From a virus, in IMG/VR virus record IMGVR_UViG_3300010403_000046, positions 1 through 27,648 of that record: a stretch of DNA of 27,648 nucleotides; one strand, 5' to 3'. Positions within the stretch are counted from its first letter, which is position 1; every line of letters begins with the position of its first letter. Below, piece after piece: positions 20,314-27,648 of the stretch. The translations under genes and the position numbers were made by a program. The notes beneath the pieces were generated by a model, which made no database searches, was not told the DNA's origin, and saw nothing but the letters and a program-made list of their open reading frames with translations.

Positions 20314-21231
20314 TTAAGCCGGGCTCAATACCGCTACTCCAGCGTTATCCCTATTTTCAATTACACCGTAGAGCAAGTCTGCAGTAGTAACCGTTGAAAG
20401 GTATTCTGGAATGTAGTTTGACTGAACACGTACTCCATAGCGTCCGGTCATAGTAGTTCCCCTATCGCCTGCTTGTGAACCTCCTGAACCCAATGGAGAA
20501 GTTGCAAAGTGCAAAGCATCCCTATGAGCTAAAGCGTTCCAGCGGCCGGTGATACCAGAAACATACTGAATGTTGTTTGAGATATATACCGGGATGCCGT
20601 ACAAGCTTCCAGCTGGCCTCTTGGCGGTAGGATCGTTTACTGGAGAGTTAATAGCCAGTGAGAACTTGTCAATGTTCTGAATCTGTTTCCAGAACACGTT
20701 CGGGGTAACAAAGAAAGCAACATCGGAAGTGGTATCAATACCAACTACTTCCAAAGCGGCAATGGCTGCGCGGATATCGCTATCAGCCAAGTTAGTGGTT
20801 GAAGAACCTACTGTGGTGGAAAATCCATTAAAGAGGGTTGCAAGGGCAACTTCTAACTTTTTCGCCATGGTGTATCCAGCGTTCATAGCGTACTTCTCTT
20901 GGATGTAGTATGAATGCTTGACCTGGGCAGCTTCTTTATCTTCAATGGCGAATGAAACTTCATACCATTGGTCAACCGTCAAAGTAATCTTTGTTTCGGT
21001 TGGAGCGTTCAAAGTAACTGCTGTAGCGTTAGACTTTGAGTTAGCACTCATTTCGGTCAAATTAGGCGTGTAAAGAGCCGAACCTCCATTTGCCAATTCT
21101 GAACTGCGGTCAGTAAAGAAGTCAGCAATCATCAGCTTTAATTTGAAAAAATCATTGATTCTTTCTCCCCAAAGCAAAGGGATAAGTTGAGCTAAAGTTG
21201 TTGAACTTTCGCTCGTTGTTGGAAATGCCAT
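20314..21231 (-). CDS. Major capsid protein
   Basis: A 305-residue protein with the order expected of an HK97-fold coat: an N-terminal arm (about 1-40, TTLAQLIPLLWGERINDFFK), an E-loop-like beta region (about 60-95, KSNATAVTLNAPTETKITL), the long spine helix (about 100-145, EDKEAAQVKHSYYIQEKYAM), then 'FFVTPNVFWKQIQN' and a P-domain and beta belt with 'GSLYGIPVYISNNIQY'. It follows a scaffold-like gene by TAATG overlap and lies three genes past the portal. The fold is inferred from order and composition; gene position makes the call secure. Confidence 0.85.
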   Translation of the reverse strand: MAFPTTSESSTTLAQLIPLLWGERINDFFKLKLMIADFFTDRSSELANGGSALYTPNLTEMSANSKSNATAVTLNAPTETKITLTVDQWYEVSFAIEDKEAAQVKHSYYIQEKYAMNAGYTMAKKLEVALATLFNGFSTTVGSSTTNLADSDIRAAIAALEVVGIDTTSDVAFFVTPNVFWKQIQNIDKFSLAINSPVNDPTAKRPAGSLYGIPVYISNNIQYVSGITGRWNALAHRDALHFATSPLGSGGSQAGDRGTTMTGRYGVRVQSNYIPEYLSTVTTADLLYGVIENRDNAGVAVLSPA

Positions 21232-21734
21232 TATTTTTTACCCACGATCTTTTTGAACTTTTCTTGATGTTCGTCTCGCGTCATACCAGGCTTTACTTCG
21301 GGTTCGTCTTCTTGTCCTTCCCCTGAACCCTTTGAAGCGCCGAGTTTGGCTTTCTCCTTGCGTTCTTTCTCTTTCAGGTCTGCCTGATAAGTTAAGAACA
21401 AAGGGTCTTTCACTGCTTCGGTTAAGGCGATACCTTTTCCCCTGGCAATTACTTTGGCCTGCTCAATCTCTTCGTCTGATAAGCCGCGAGCCACTAATTT
21501 TAGTTCATCTTGAAACTGTGGGTCATTATTAGTTTCTTGAGGCTTGGCTTTTAAGGTTTTGAGTTCTTCTTCAGCCTTTTTTGCCCTGGCAGTAAGTTGA
21601 GATTTTGCCTTTTCGGCAGCTTCTAACTTTTCTTTTAAGGCTACAGCATCCTCTTGGCCGTCTTCGTTGGTATTGGCACCTTCCTTATCCTCTGCATCTT
21701 TGACTGCAGCGTCGTCTTGGATTTCTTCATCCAT
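21231..21734 (-). CDS. Capsid scaffolding protein
   Basis: A 167-residue acidic protein: disordered Asp/Glu-rich head (about 1-30), coiled coil (about 31-68, ALKEKLEAAEKAKSQLTARA), a middle segment, a second charged helix (ADLKEKERKEKAKLG) and a basic tail (DEHQEKFKKIVGKK) that would bind coat protein. This charge layout and the place immediately before the coat gene are typical of phage scaffolds, which are expelled or cleaved after prohead assembly. Confidence 0.8.
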   Translation of the reverse strand: MDEEIQDDAAVKDAEDKEGANTNEDGQEDAVALKEKLEAAEKAKSQLTARAKKAEEELKTLKAKPQETNNDPQFQDELKLVARGLSDEEIEQAKVIARGKGIALTEAVKDPLFLTYQADLKEKERKEKAKLGASKGSGEGQEDEPEVKPGMTRDEHQEKFKKIVGKK

Positions 21735-21746
21735 AGATTGTTACCA

Positions 21747-21797
21747 GAATATGCTTACTGGCGAGCGTTTAATGCAGGAATATGCTTACCTGCGAGC
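21747..21797. repeat. Two-copy direct repeat before the scaffold gene
   Basis: The 20 bases at 21747-21766 recur at 21778-21797 with 18 identities (period 31). They lie in the 118-base gap 21735-21852, just upstream of the scaffold start, together with a GTGGG/CCCAC hairpin. No ORF longer than 23 codons is seen there. Confidence 0.6.
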
Positions 21798-21852
21798 TTG
21801 TGGGTATTCCCCACTATGATGCCCACCTCGTAAGATGAGCAATAAGTGGCGA

Positions 21853-22182
21853 CTACATCCTTCCCCCGGTAGCTTCGTCCCAAAACCCTTTCCCTTTTTT
21901 CTTGTGGTAACTTTTCACCTTGTCAGCAGGGATAATCAGCTCTCCCTTGTGTACCAAGGCTAATCCTGTCTTTTTCACAATGCCGCCTTTTTTGTAGCTA
22001 CCGACGGTCATTAACTTGCTGACATTATCATCCACTTGGTTGGTCCATTCTTTGCTAAACGGCTTTGCAGTCACTCCCCGTTGGCCTGCGTTGTATATCC
22101 TCGCCCCAGTGGGAGAGAATACCTTATTGTTTTTATTCATCTTCCCCACTTGGGATAAATTAGGATACTTTGGAATGTTCAT
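21853..22182 (-). CDS. Hypothetical virion-associated protein (109 aa)
   Basis: A basic protein with an N-terminal polar half (PKYPNLSQVGKMNKNNKVFS) and a C-terminal motif 'GGIVKKTGLALVHKGELIIP' followed by a Lys-rich end. The 'TGxALVHKGExxxP' pattern recurs in phage structural proteins, for example near tape-measure termini, and probably marks a self-assembly contact. It lies between portal-side genes and the scaffold. Exact role unknown. Confidence 0.55.
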   Translation of the reverse strand: MNIPKYPNLSQVGKMNKNNKVFSPTGARIYNAGQRGVTAKPFSKEWTNQVDDNVSKLMTVGSYKKGGIVKKTGLALVHKGELIIPADKVKSYHKKKGKGFWDEATGGRM

Positions 22183-22186
22183 AACT

Positions 22187-22420
22187 TTATCGCGCTTCGT
22201 TTATTGGTAATTTTTTGGTGACCTTTGGTTGGAATAATATATCCATGTTTTCAAATGCTTTTTGCACCAGATCCGTGGCATCAGCTAGAGCTACGGCATC
22301 TTCCCTGTTCATTAACCTTCGCACCGCTTCTTCTTGGAAAAACTGAATTAGATAGTTTTTGACATTGTCTTTGGTGGCCGTATCTTTCCAAAATTCAAAT
22401 AAAGGTTTTGGTTCTTTCAT
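22187..22420 (-). CDS. Hypothetical 77-aa helical protein
   Basis: I start at Met 22418-22420 (MKEPKPLFEFWKDTATKDNV), which overlaps the upstream stop as ATGA; an in-frame ATG 30 bases earlier lies inside the previous gene and is less likely. The protein is mostly helical with 'LIQFFQEEAVRRLMNREDAV' and ends KKLPINEAR. No family is recognised. Position after the portal suggests a head-completion or connector part. Confidence 0.55.
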   Translation of the reverse strand: MKEPKPLFEFWKDTATKDNVKNYLIQFFQEEAVRRLMNREDAVALADATDLVQKAFENMDILFQPKVTKKLPINEAR

Positions 22421-22662
22421 AAAATTGCCGCTACATCTTGTAATTGCCATCCCACGGTACCTGCTTTTGAATTAAGGGCATTTTGTATTGATAAACCACT
22501 GGTATTGGCGTACACATTGGCTGCTTCTTGTTCTGTTCCCGCCCAAGTAGATGACACTCTTCCCGTTTGTCGGGCTAATAAAATCAAACAATCTTTTGGA
22601 AGCCATCCTACAGTTCCACATTTTAGATTCAGTAGGTCCTGGTATGTTCTAAGTGTTGCCAT
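22417..22662 (-). CDS. Hypothetical 81-aa protein with an internal repeat
   Basis: Two related motifs occur: 'LLNLKCGTVGWLPKDCLILL' near the start and 'ALNSKAGTVGWQLQDVAAIL' at the end. The DNA has diverged, so this is an old duplication. Each copy may form a small helical unit. It overlaps the portal 3' end by 14 bases and the next gene by ATGA. Function unknown. Confidence 0.55.
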   Translation of the reverse strand: MATLRTYQDLLNLKCGTVGWLPKDCLILLARQTGRVSSTWAGTEQEAANVYANTSGLSIQNALNSKAGTVGWQLQDVAAIL

Positions 22663-24523
22663 TGGCGTTTGCAGTTAATGATAATGGTTCAGGCTGGGCT
22701 GCTGGCTGTTGTGCTGCCATGGCCTGTTGCTTGGTGCTGTTCTCGCTAATAGCAGAAGTAATCGCTACCGGGCTGATTCCTGCACCAGAGGTTTCAATAA
22801 TTTCGTTCAACAAAAGGGTAAACACCGGATCCTGGCCTAGATTAATTCCACTCTTTAAAGCGTTCATGTAAGTCACCAGCACGCTGTTTAAGCTCTCCAA
22901 AACTGCTGCTTTGTTCTTTTGTTCCCCGGTGATATTTACCGTTACCTTCGCTTTTAAATTCTTGTAGAAATTCTTGGGGATTTGGATAAACCTCTGGCCT
23001 TTGGTTCCTTTAATGAAGGAATCGGCTTGATGTAAGAAAGCATCATATTGCTCTTGGGTTACAATCTTGCCTTGCAACATTAACTCGGCGGCTTTTTGGT
23101 TAGCATTCCGGATAGAGAAGTTCTTATCAATTTCTTTCAACTCTTCAGCACTGAACTCATAAGCTAAAATATGCTCTTGGTTCATCTGTGAAGCCAAGTA
23201 AGGCATAATCCAGTCGTTGAACAATTCCCCTACAAAGATTCCTAAGTCCTCTAAGAGGTTCACAAACACACTGTTAGACTGGTTGATAATCGTGGCTTCA
23301 AGTCGGTAAGGAGTGCCACTTGGGGGCTGTTCACCACGTTGGGCAGCATAAGCCGAAGTAGTTTTTTCTAGTTGGTTATTCCACTGAACAATCAAATTGT
23401 TATACTGTTGCAATCCCCCTGCTGGCAAAAGATTGAGTGAAGTGACGGGTTTACCATCTTCATGCTCTAAAATCATTCCATCATCAGTTTCGGTCAAAAG
23501 GTTCCTTCCCTTCAATTTCTTTGAAGCAGACTGCCCGATCACCTTGCTGGTGTATTCCATGGCCCTGTATTGGGCTAATACAGCGGCATTGGTATTTACC
23601 TGGGCTTCCTCGCCTTCTTCAAACACCCCTACCCCAAAATCCCTGCCTGCACGCTTTTTACGGGCTTTGTATTTGTAAACTGGCTCGGTATCTTCTTCCC
23701 AGTAAAGAACACAGAGCGTGTCTAAAAAGTTGTTGCGGCCGCTATCTACCGGGCTTCCAGCAATATAGTAAAGCTGGTCTGAATAGGTCTTTTTATCCTT
23801 GGCGGTAATCTTATTTTTCCCTCCTGCATACTCATTCTCAACCTGCTTAATAACACTCTTTGGAAAATTCCCTCGCACCTCGTAAATCGGAACGCGCTTG
23901 TTTGAGCCTTGGTCTTTCAGTTTCTCTAAAACTTCGTCTATGTTCTTCCATTCAGTCATTTTTATTAACTGGCTGGCAGTTAAAAAATGTAGTTCTACTT
24001 TAGCTCCTTGCAAAATATCCACTTGGTCGGTGATCATATTCTTCCATTCGGGGAGCTCAATTTGCAAAATCTTTTTGCCGTCTTTCTCTTTCAGAACCTT
24101 TTTAGCTAACACAGAGCCATACCGCGTATCGGCATCGCGAATCTCATTCAAAGTCTTGGCGAAATTCACTTGTTTCATCCATACTTGGATGTCTTTTGAG
24201 AGAAGGTAGGCTTCTAAGTAATGGTTCCCATCGTCAGAGGTAACCGTAATGTCTTTGGTATCTAAATCCTTGGCGGCGTTTTCTACATCGCAAATGCCGT
24301 TAAGAATGTTAAAAAATGGCTTCTCACGTCCCAGTTCATCCAGTTGGCCATTAAGGTATTTGCTGTTGGTATAGAACTCAATCATATTGATGAGTCCTTT
24401 TTGGTTAAAAAGTAATGGTGCTGAACTTTGCTGTCCCACTACCGTAGAACCACCACCAGAAACTAGTTGGATGGTCTTGTCGTAGTTGGTTTTGATGATT
24501 TCTAGCTCTTGTTGTATCTTCAT
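22649..24523 (-). CDS. Portal protein
   Basis: A 624-residue protein at the right place between terminase and capsid. It has the portal layout: an N-terminal helical part, 'KPFFNILNGICDVENAAKDL' (wing entrance), beta-rich wing segments (about 100-290), 'QYRAMEYTSKVIGQSASKKL' and a long C-terminal helical region (about 330-480, PAGGLQQYNNLIVQWNNQLE, then 'PPSGTPYRLEATIINQSNSV') and a Gln/Ala-rich disordered tail. The 12-mer would form the vertex through which DNA enters and leaves. Cysteine-poor and acidic like other portals. Confidence 0.82.
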   Translation of the reverse strand: MKIQQELEIIKTNYDKTIQLVSGGGSTVVGQQSSAPLLFNQKGLINMIEFYTNSKYLNGQLDELGREKPFFNILNGICDVENAAKDLDTKDITVTSDDGNHYLEAYLLSKDIQVWMKQVNFAKTLNEIRDADTRYGSVLAKKVLKEKDGKKILQIELPEWKNMITDQVDILQGAKVELHFLTASQLIKMTEWKNIDEVLEKLKDQGSNKRVPIYEVRGNFPKSVIKQVENEYAGGKNKITAKDKKTYSDQLYYIAGSPVDSGRNNFLDTLCVLYWEEDTEPVYKYKARKKRAGRDFGVGVFEEGEEAQVNTNAAVLAQYRAMEYTSKVIGQSASKKLKGRNLLTETDDGMILEHEDGKPVTSLNLLPAGGLQQYNNLIVQWNNQLEKTTSAYAAQRGEQPPSGTPYRLEATIINQSNSVFVNLLEDLGIFVGELFNDWIMPYLASQMNQEHILAYEFSAEELKEIDKNFSIRNANQKAAELMLQGKIVTQEQYDAFLHQADSFIKGTKGQRFIQIPKNFYKNLKAKVTVNITGEQKNKAAVLESLNSVLVTYMNALKSGINLGQDPVFTLLLNEIIETSGAGISPVAITSAISENSTKQQAMAAQQPAAQPEPLSLTANANGNT

Positions 24524-24672
24524 CTTGAACTTTTGTTATGTTGGCGTGAATTCATGCGCTCAAGGCGTTCCTCTGGGTCAATCTCTTCCTGAAATCCATT
24601 ACTGTCATCAAAATACATACTTCGGATGATCGCCCATTCTGCCGGGTCCTTGAGTGTTGGTCTGTTTTCCAT
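24520..24672 (-). CDS. Hypothetical 50-aa protein before the portal
   Basis: A 50-residue frame, MENRPTLKDPAEWAIIRSMY..., acidic in the middle and basic at the end, which overlaps the portal start by ATGA. Its ATG lies 12 bases past the U-tract of the terminator at 24684-24709, so it is the first gene of the portal-to-fibre operon and is expressed only by transcripts that pass the terminator. Function unknown. Confidence 0.6.
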   Translation of the reverse strand: MENRPTLKDPAEWAIIRSMYFDDSNGFQEEIDPEERLERMNSRQHNKSSR

Positions 24673-24683
24673 GTTTGTATACA

Positions 24684-24709
24684 CAAAAAAAGAGGCTCAT
24701 TGCTGAGCC
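24684..24709 (-). terminator. Intrinsic terminator in the leader of the virion operon
   Basis: GGCTCA (24694-24699) pairs perfectly with TGAGCC (24704-24709) around TTGC; seven A's at 24684-24690 give a strong minus-strand U-tract. Confidence 0.85.
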
Positions 24710-24760
24710 CCCCTTTGGTTTCGGTTAGGCGAAAAATATATTTAAATTGTACTCACCTTA

Positions 24761-24790
24761 ATCGTACTGCTAAACCAACCCACTTGTCAA
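24761..24790 (-). promoter_or_regulatory. Candidate late promoter
   Basis: On the minus strand a perfect TTGACA (24785-24790), an 18-base spacer and TACGAT (24761-24766). The start would be about 24754, some 45 bases before the terminator stem. No gene is seen in 24673-24786. Confidence 0.5.
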
Positions 24791-25023
24791 GATGTACGCT
24801 TGTGAATAACTACATCCTCAATTTTTTGTATCATTTTCAGGTGATCTGCGTGCAATACGGAGGCCTGGGAAGCTTTCTCCAATGTCTTACATTCCCTAAT
24901 AAACTCTAAATTCTCTATATTCTCCATGCACCAGTTAAGAAATTCAGACTTGCTAACCTCCAGTCCCATGACCGTAAAGTCTATCTGTTTTGGCTTATAA
25001 AATGAAGAAGTCTTATTAAGCAT
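24787..25023 (-). CDS. Hypothetical 78-aa protein after terminase
   Basis: A helical protein (GLEVSKSEFLNWCMENIENL ... HADHLKMIQKIEDVV) coupled to the terminase large subunit by a TAATG overlap. Two cysteines (about 32 and 45) are not arranged as a metal site. No family is recognised. It ends over the -35 of the candidate late promoter. Confidence 0.6.
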   Translation of the reverse strand: MLNKTSSFYKPKQIDFTVMGLEVSKSEFLNWCMENIENLEFIRECKTLEKASQASVLHADHLKMIQKIEDVVIHKRTS

Positions 25024-26354
25024 TACCTTGTTTGCGTTTTTGTGTTTTTAAGTCGTGATAGCAACCTGTCGGCTTTCTCGGCTTCATTTACTTCTACATC
25101 GTTAACAAATAAAGTTTCTACCAACGAAGCGTACCCATGTTCATCAGCATAATGGGAAGTCCAGTCATGCAATGGTATATCTTTAAAAATCTTGCGTTCT
25201 TCATCGTATTCTCTCGTATACTGTGGTATGGCTTCTAAAAACTCTGCACATTTTGTTTTATCAACATAAAGCTTTTTAAAAAATCTTTTACCAGCATCAA
25301 TCCTATCTTGGATTGATAATCTTGGTACGATAGTGAATTCAATTCCCAGATCTTTTGCCACTTCTAAACGTGACTGATTACCCGTTAAAGAATAATCACT
25401 CACCGCAATATCGTGCGGGGCAAAGTGCTTTCCAAAGTTATATGGCTTTTCTTTGACCAGCTTAATCCAATCTGGTAAGCCTTTACCATTCCCCGATAAG
25501 TAATCAATCTTCCTTACGGTCAATCCATTGCTCTGGTAAAAGCCTATGCAGTTGGTGTCGTTCTTTCCTAAATCCCAGACGGTATGGACCAAGAGGCGCG
25601 GATCATAGGCCACATCGGTAAACTGATTATTAAGTTCAGCATCGTTAACTTCCTTCCAGTAAATTGAGCCTATAATGGCTGAAATGAAAGAGCAGTAGAA
25701 CTCTTGTTGGATTAAATCCTCAGTCATGCCAGCCTTTCGTTCTTCTTCAATGTCTTCCTTGGTTAAAACATTCGTATCATCAACGGTAAGCTTAGAAACC
25801 CACCACTTGGGATTGGTCCTAGCCATTTCAAACAGATTATAGCCATGATTCTTGCCTCTGGGAGTGAAATTGAAGATAGCCCAGCCTTTGTTTTCGGCTA
25901 AAATAGGCCGCATATATTCCCAGGCCTTCGGATTCTGGAGGCTATATTCTGAAAACACAATGCCCCGTGGATTGGTTCCCACAATCTTATCAGCATCCTC
26001 CACTCCGATAACCTGAAACAAAGAGCCGTTCTTGTACTTAATCTTCATCTCAGTGTCGTTCGGCTTGCCATCCAGTAATTCTTTGGGGAAATGGTCTAGA
26101 TATTTTACTCCGTCTTTACCACGGCCTTCCCACAAAGCTTTCTTGCCCTGTGAATAGGTGGGAAACGTATAATAATAATTCCCTACCTTTTCCCACATCT
26201 CTCTGGCTACTAAATTGATATCTGTTAAATCTTTGCCGCTTCTACGATGCCAAAGCTGGACTAATCTGTCGTATCCTTTATCAAACGCCTCCCACAGAGG
26301 AATCTGGTAGCTTCTCGGTTGGTATAGATGTGGTAGGGTTATCTCCTTTGGCAT
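25023..26354 (-). CDS. terL: Terminase large subunit
   Basis: The packaging motor ATPase and nuclease, 443 residues. ATPase half: Walker A at 36-42 (HRRSGKD), Walker B at 131-136 (GIVFSE) and a motif III segment at 163-167 (FTPRG). Nuclease half (RNase H fold): Asp261 (VWDLGKND), Asp315/Asp320 (HDIAVSDYS) and a late acidic pair in HDWTSHYADEH (Asp397, Asp404). The Walker A has Asp in place of the usual Thr/Ser after Lys41, which is unusual but found in some phage terminases. It overlaps the small subunit by 74 bases. Confidence 0.93.
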   Translation of the reverse strand: MPKEITLPHLYQPRSYQIPLWEAFDKGYDRLVQLWHRRSGKDLTDINLVAREMWEKVGNYYYTFPTYSQGKKALWEGRGKDGVKYLDHFPKELLDGKPNDTEMKIKYKNGSLFQVIGVEDADKIVGTNPRGIVFSEYSLQNPKAWEYMRPILAENKGWAIFNFTPRGKNHGYNLFEMARTNPKWWVSKLTVDDTNVLTKEDIEEERKAGMTEDLIQQEFYCSFISAIIGSIYWKEVNDAELNNQFTDVAYDPRLLVHTVWDLGKNDTNCIGFYQSNGLTVRKIDYLSGNGKGLPDWIKLVKEKPYNFGKHFAPHDIAVSDYSLTGNQSRLEVAKDLGIEFTIVPRLSIQDRIDAGKRFFKKLYVDKTKCAEFLEAIPQYTREYDEERKIFKDIPLHDWTSHYADEHGYASLVETLFVNDVEVNEAEKADRLLSRLKNTKTQTR

Positions 26355-26622
26355 ATTTTATAACCGTTACGGTTGAATCCACGCTCCCCGAATGTTCAGT
26401 ATCTTGTTTAGGATTTCCTTCCGCCATGCGCCACTGTAAATCTTTAGGAATATCTTTTAAAAATTCTTCACGCTGCTCTTCGGTCATAGTCAAAAGCTTC
26501 TCTCTCATCCATTCTTTAAGAGTTTTGCCTTTTGGTCTCCCGTTTGGATTGGCATTATTATTGGGACCAAATGTTCCATCGGGATTCCGATTATCTACCG
26601 GTTTTATCGGATGTCGTTCCAT
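26281..26622 (-). CDS. Terminase small subunit-like protein
   Basis: A 113-residue protein directly before the large subunit. It begins with a Pro/Asn-rich linker (NPDGTFGPNNNANPNGRPKG), typical of DNA-contacting N-termini, followed by helices (KTLKEWMREKLLTMTEEQRE, DLQWRMAEGNPKQD) that could form the helix-turn-helix and oligomer ring that recognise packaging sites. The 3' end overlaps the large subunit by 74 bases in another frame. Assignment rests on position and the GRPKG-type start. Confidence 0.7.
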   Translation of the reverse strand: MERHPIKPVDNRNPDGTFGPNNNANPNGRPKGKTLKEWMREKLLTMTEEQREEFLKDIPKDLQWRMAEGNPKQDTEHSGSVDSTVTVIKYAKGDNPTTSIPTEKLPDSSVGGV

Positions 26623-26753
26623 CTAGTTTTCTCTTTATAACAATAGCGACACTTAAATAATGTATGACTAAACTGTATCCCCACTAGCTTTCCTGATGAT
26701 TTAAAAAACATGAATTTATGAAAACCCAAAAAACAAAAAACTTTCTTGATCAT
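26604..26753 (-). CDS. Hypothetical 49-aa protein with CxxC
   Basis: A 49-residue frame whose ATG overlaps the glycosyltransferase-like stop by ATGA and whose end overlaps the small terminase start by 19 bases. It has a Phe-rich basic first half (MIKKVFCFLGFHKFMFFKSS) and a 'FKCRYCYKEKTRW' segment giving a CxxC pair with Cys7 as a possible third ligand. It may be a small zinc-binding protein. No family is recognised. Confidence 0.55.
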   Translation of the reverse strand: MIKKVFCFLGFHKFMFFKSSGKLVGIQFSHTLFKCRYCYKEKTRWNDIR

Positions 26754-27328
26754 GGATGTTCCTTACTCCTAATAAAAGTCCCCTTCCATTTTTTCATATA
26801 ATCGTTCTCCAATAACATCCGGTTCTGGCCATGCACGGTTTCAAACACATTCGTATGCACGGGTAGATCTGGCGTGAACTCAGTATATGGCTGTGGTAAC
26901 CATCTCGTTTCCACCATAATCGCCACATCCTTGTTGAATATCTTTGGCAGTGTCGGTAATAAACTGCTAACGAACTTGCCCATATAGTGAAAATTCCCCT
27001 TGGTAAGTACTACGTTACCTTCTAAGGCAAATAGCTTATCAAACAAATTTATATCCTTAACTACGGTGGTGTCCATTAAATGCACAAACTCATCAAAATG
27101 TTTCTTTGCTTCCATGATCACTGCCGGTTCCCAGCCATTCCAGTCATTTACAATTAATTTATACTCTTTTCCTTCTGGCCGATAGTGTTCATAGGCATCA
27201 AAGTTTGGCTTGTATCCCCCATTACTGACCACCAAAACATCATAAGGGGTTTCCTGCAAAGAATCCAAACAATCCTTTAGAAAATCTTTCGTATATTCAC
27301 TTGTACCTATGACAATGCCTTTTTTCAT
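26750..27328 (-). CDS. Glycosyltransferase-like GT-A fold protein (192 aa)
   Basis: I start at the ATG at 27326-27328 because it overlaps the previous stop (ATGA); an in-frame ATG nine bases earlier is the alternative. The N-terminus follows the GT2/GT-A plan: 'GIVIGTSEYTKDFLKDCLDS', 'YDVLVVSNGG', then 'EFVHLMDTTVVKD', where the usual DxD metal motif is D-T-T. The remainder, with 'PKIFNKDVAIMVETRWLP', is consistent with an acceptor region. If active it transfers a sugar; the changed DxD makes activity uncertain. Probably acts on virion or host glycans. Confidence 0.6.
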   Translation of the reverse strand: MKKGIVIGTSEYTKDFLKDCLDSLQETPYDVLVVSNGGYKPNFDAYEHYRPEGKEYKLIVNDWNGWEPAVIMEAKKHFDEFVHLMDTTVVKDINLFDKLFALEGNVVLTKGNFHYMGKFVSSLLPTLPKIFNKDVAIMVETRWLPQPYTEFTPDLPVHTNVFETVHGQNRMLLENDYMKKWKGTFIRSKEHP

Positions 27329-27579
27329 AAAATCCATTGAACTTTGCCCGTTCTCGCATTAACTCTTGACCCTCTTGCTCCATATGGATTACCTACTGTA
27401 GCCATTACCTCTGGAGCCAAGGGTTCTATCTTAATCCCTTTTAGTTCTGCGAATACATCTCCATGAGTGCTGTGGGTTCTATCAAATCGTATATTGTGAG
27501 TTTCCTTTAAAGCATCTTCAATTAGTGGGATCTCTTTATCCCCATGCCATTCGCCTCTGAATTACTTAACCATTTTCAT
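27325..27579 (-). pseudogene. Small gene interrupted by an in-frame stop at codon 6
   Basis: The ATG at 27577-27579 overlaps the preceding stop (ATGA) and the frame ends in a TGA overlapping the next ATG, so both borders follow the genome's rule. Codon 6 is TAA (27562-27564); after it the same frame stays open for 78 codons with a natural-looking protein (FRGEWHGDKEIPLIEDALKE ... TVGNPYGARGSRVNARTG). No alternative start exists before 'EVMATVG'. A point nonsense mutation or sequencing error is the simplest reading. Function unknown. Confidence 0.6.
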
Positions 27580-27648
27580 TTAGGGCTTAAATGTTTGCAG
27601 GTTCTGCCCTTCCATTCTTTCGGTATCAATTTTGAGAAGATTTTTTCT
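27576..27648 (-). CDS. C-terminal end of a gene cut by the right edge
   Basis: Only the last 23 residues are visible (IFSKLIPKEWKGRTCKHLSP, basic). The TGA overlaps the next ATG as ATGA. The rest lies outside the window, so no function can be given. Confidence 0.5.
   Translation of the reverse strand, partial: EKIFSKLIPKEWKGRTCKHLSPK

Noticed and set aside
1-27648. TGA recoded as glycine, as in some Patescibacteria
   Set aside because: Many genes end in TGA within ATGA overlaps and none of the core proteins needs TGA read as an amino acid.
1-27648. CRISPR array, insertion sequence or diversity-generating retroelement
   Set aside because: No regularly spaced repeats, no transposase and no reverse transcriptase are present; the fibre variation seen is by tandem repeats only.

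Overview
The window reads as part of the genome of a temperate, short-tailed (podovirus-like) dsDNA phage. Nearly every gene is on the minus strand, so transcription runs from right to left: a glycosyltransferase-like gene and terminase (27.6-25.0 kb), portal, scaffold and major capsid protein (24.5-20.3 kb), adaptor- and nozzle-like tail genes with glycine-rich adhesins (18.2-14 kb), two large internal virion or ejection proteins, one with a transglycosylase-like domain (14.0-10.4 kb), a collagen-like tail fibre (8.9-7.0 kb), a lysis cassette (6.0-3.4 kb), a tyrosine integrase (3.1-2.1 kb), then a very structured intergenic region and a chain of tiny genes running off the left edge. No tape measure, tail tube or sheath gene is visible. 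Genes are packed tightly and often coupled by 4-base ATGA start/stop overlaps. I used these overlaps to correct several starts and to find two disrupted genes.

The host is probably a member of the Patescibacteria (Candidate Phyla Radiation), perhaps Parcubacteria. This is an inference: the peptidoglycan-binding domains at 9225-10172 and at the C-terminus of the endolysin at 4235-4954 have the 'DVRELQ/DVKNLQ ... TGxFGPxT' style I associate with secreted proteins of those bacteria. Bacterial phages with standard TGA stops fit; recoded TGA does not.

Only two genes are confidently plus-strand: a secreted peptidoglycan-binding protein and a small two-helix membrane protein (9225-10413). They have their own promoter and a hairpin-switching leader inside the virion operon, like a 'moron' cargo cassette.

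The most unusual part is 0.85-3.35 kb. It holds two perfect DnaA boxes in opposite orientation plus two near-perfect ones (a candidate replication origin), several promoters and bidirectional terminators, and three or four highly folded segments that look like non-coding RNAs. The clearest is a self-contained plus-strand unit (extended -10 promoter, four hairpins, terminator) at 1907-2063, which also contains a 20-residue hydrophobic peptide ORF. A second control point is at 24.7 kb, where a promoter is followed within about 60 bases by an intrinsic terminator just before the portal operon, as expected for antitermination control of late genes. All functional calls come from reading the sequence; no database search was possible.
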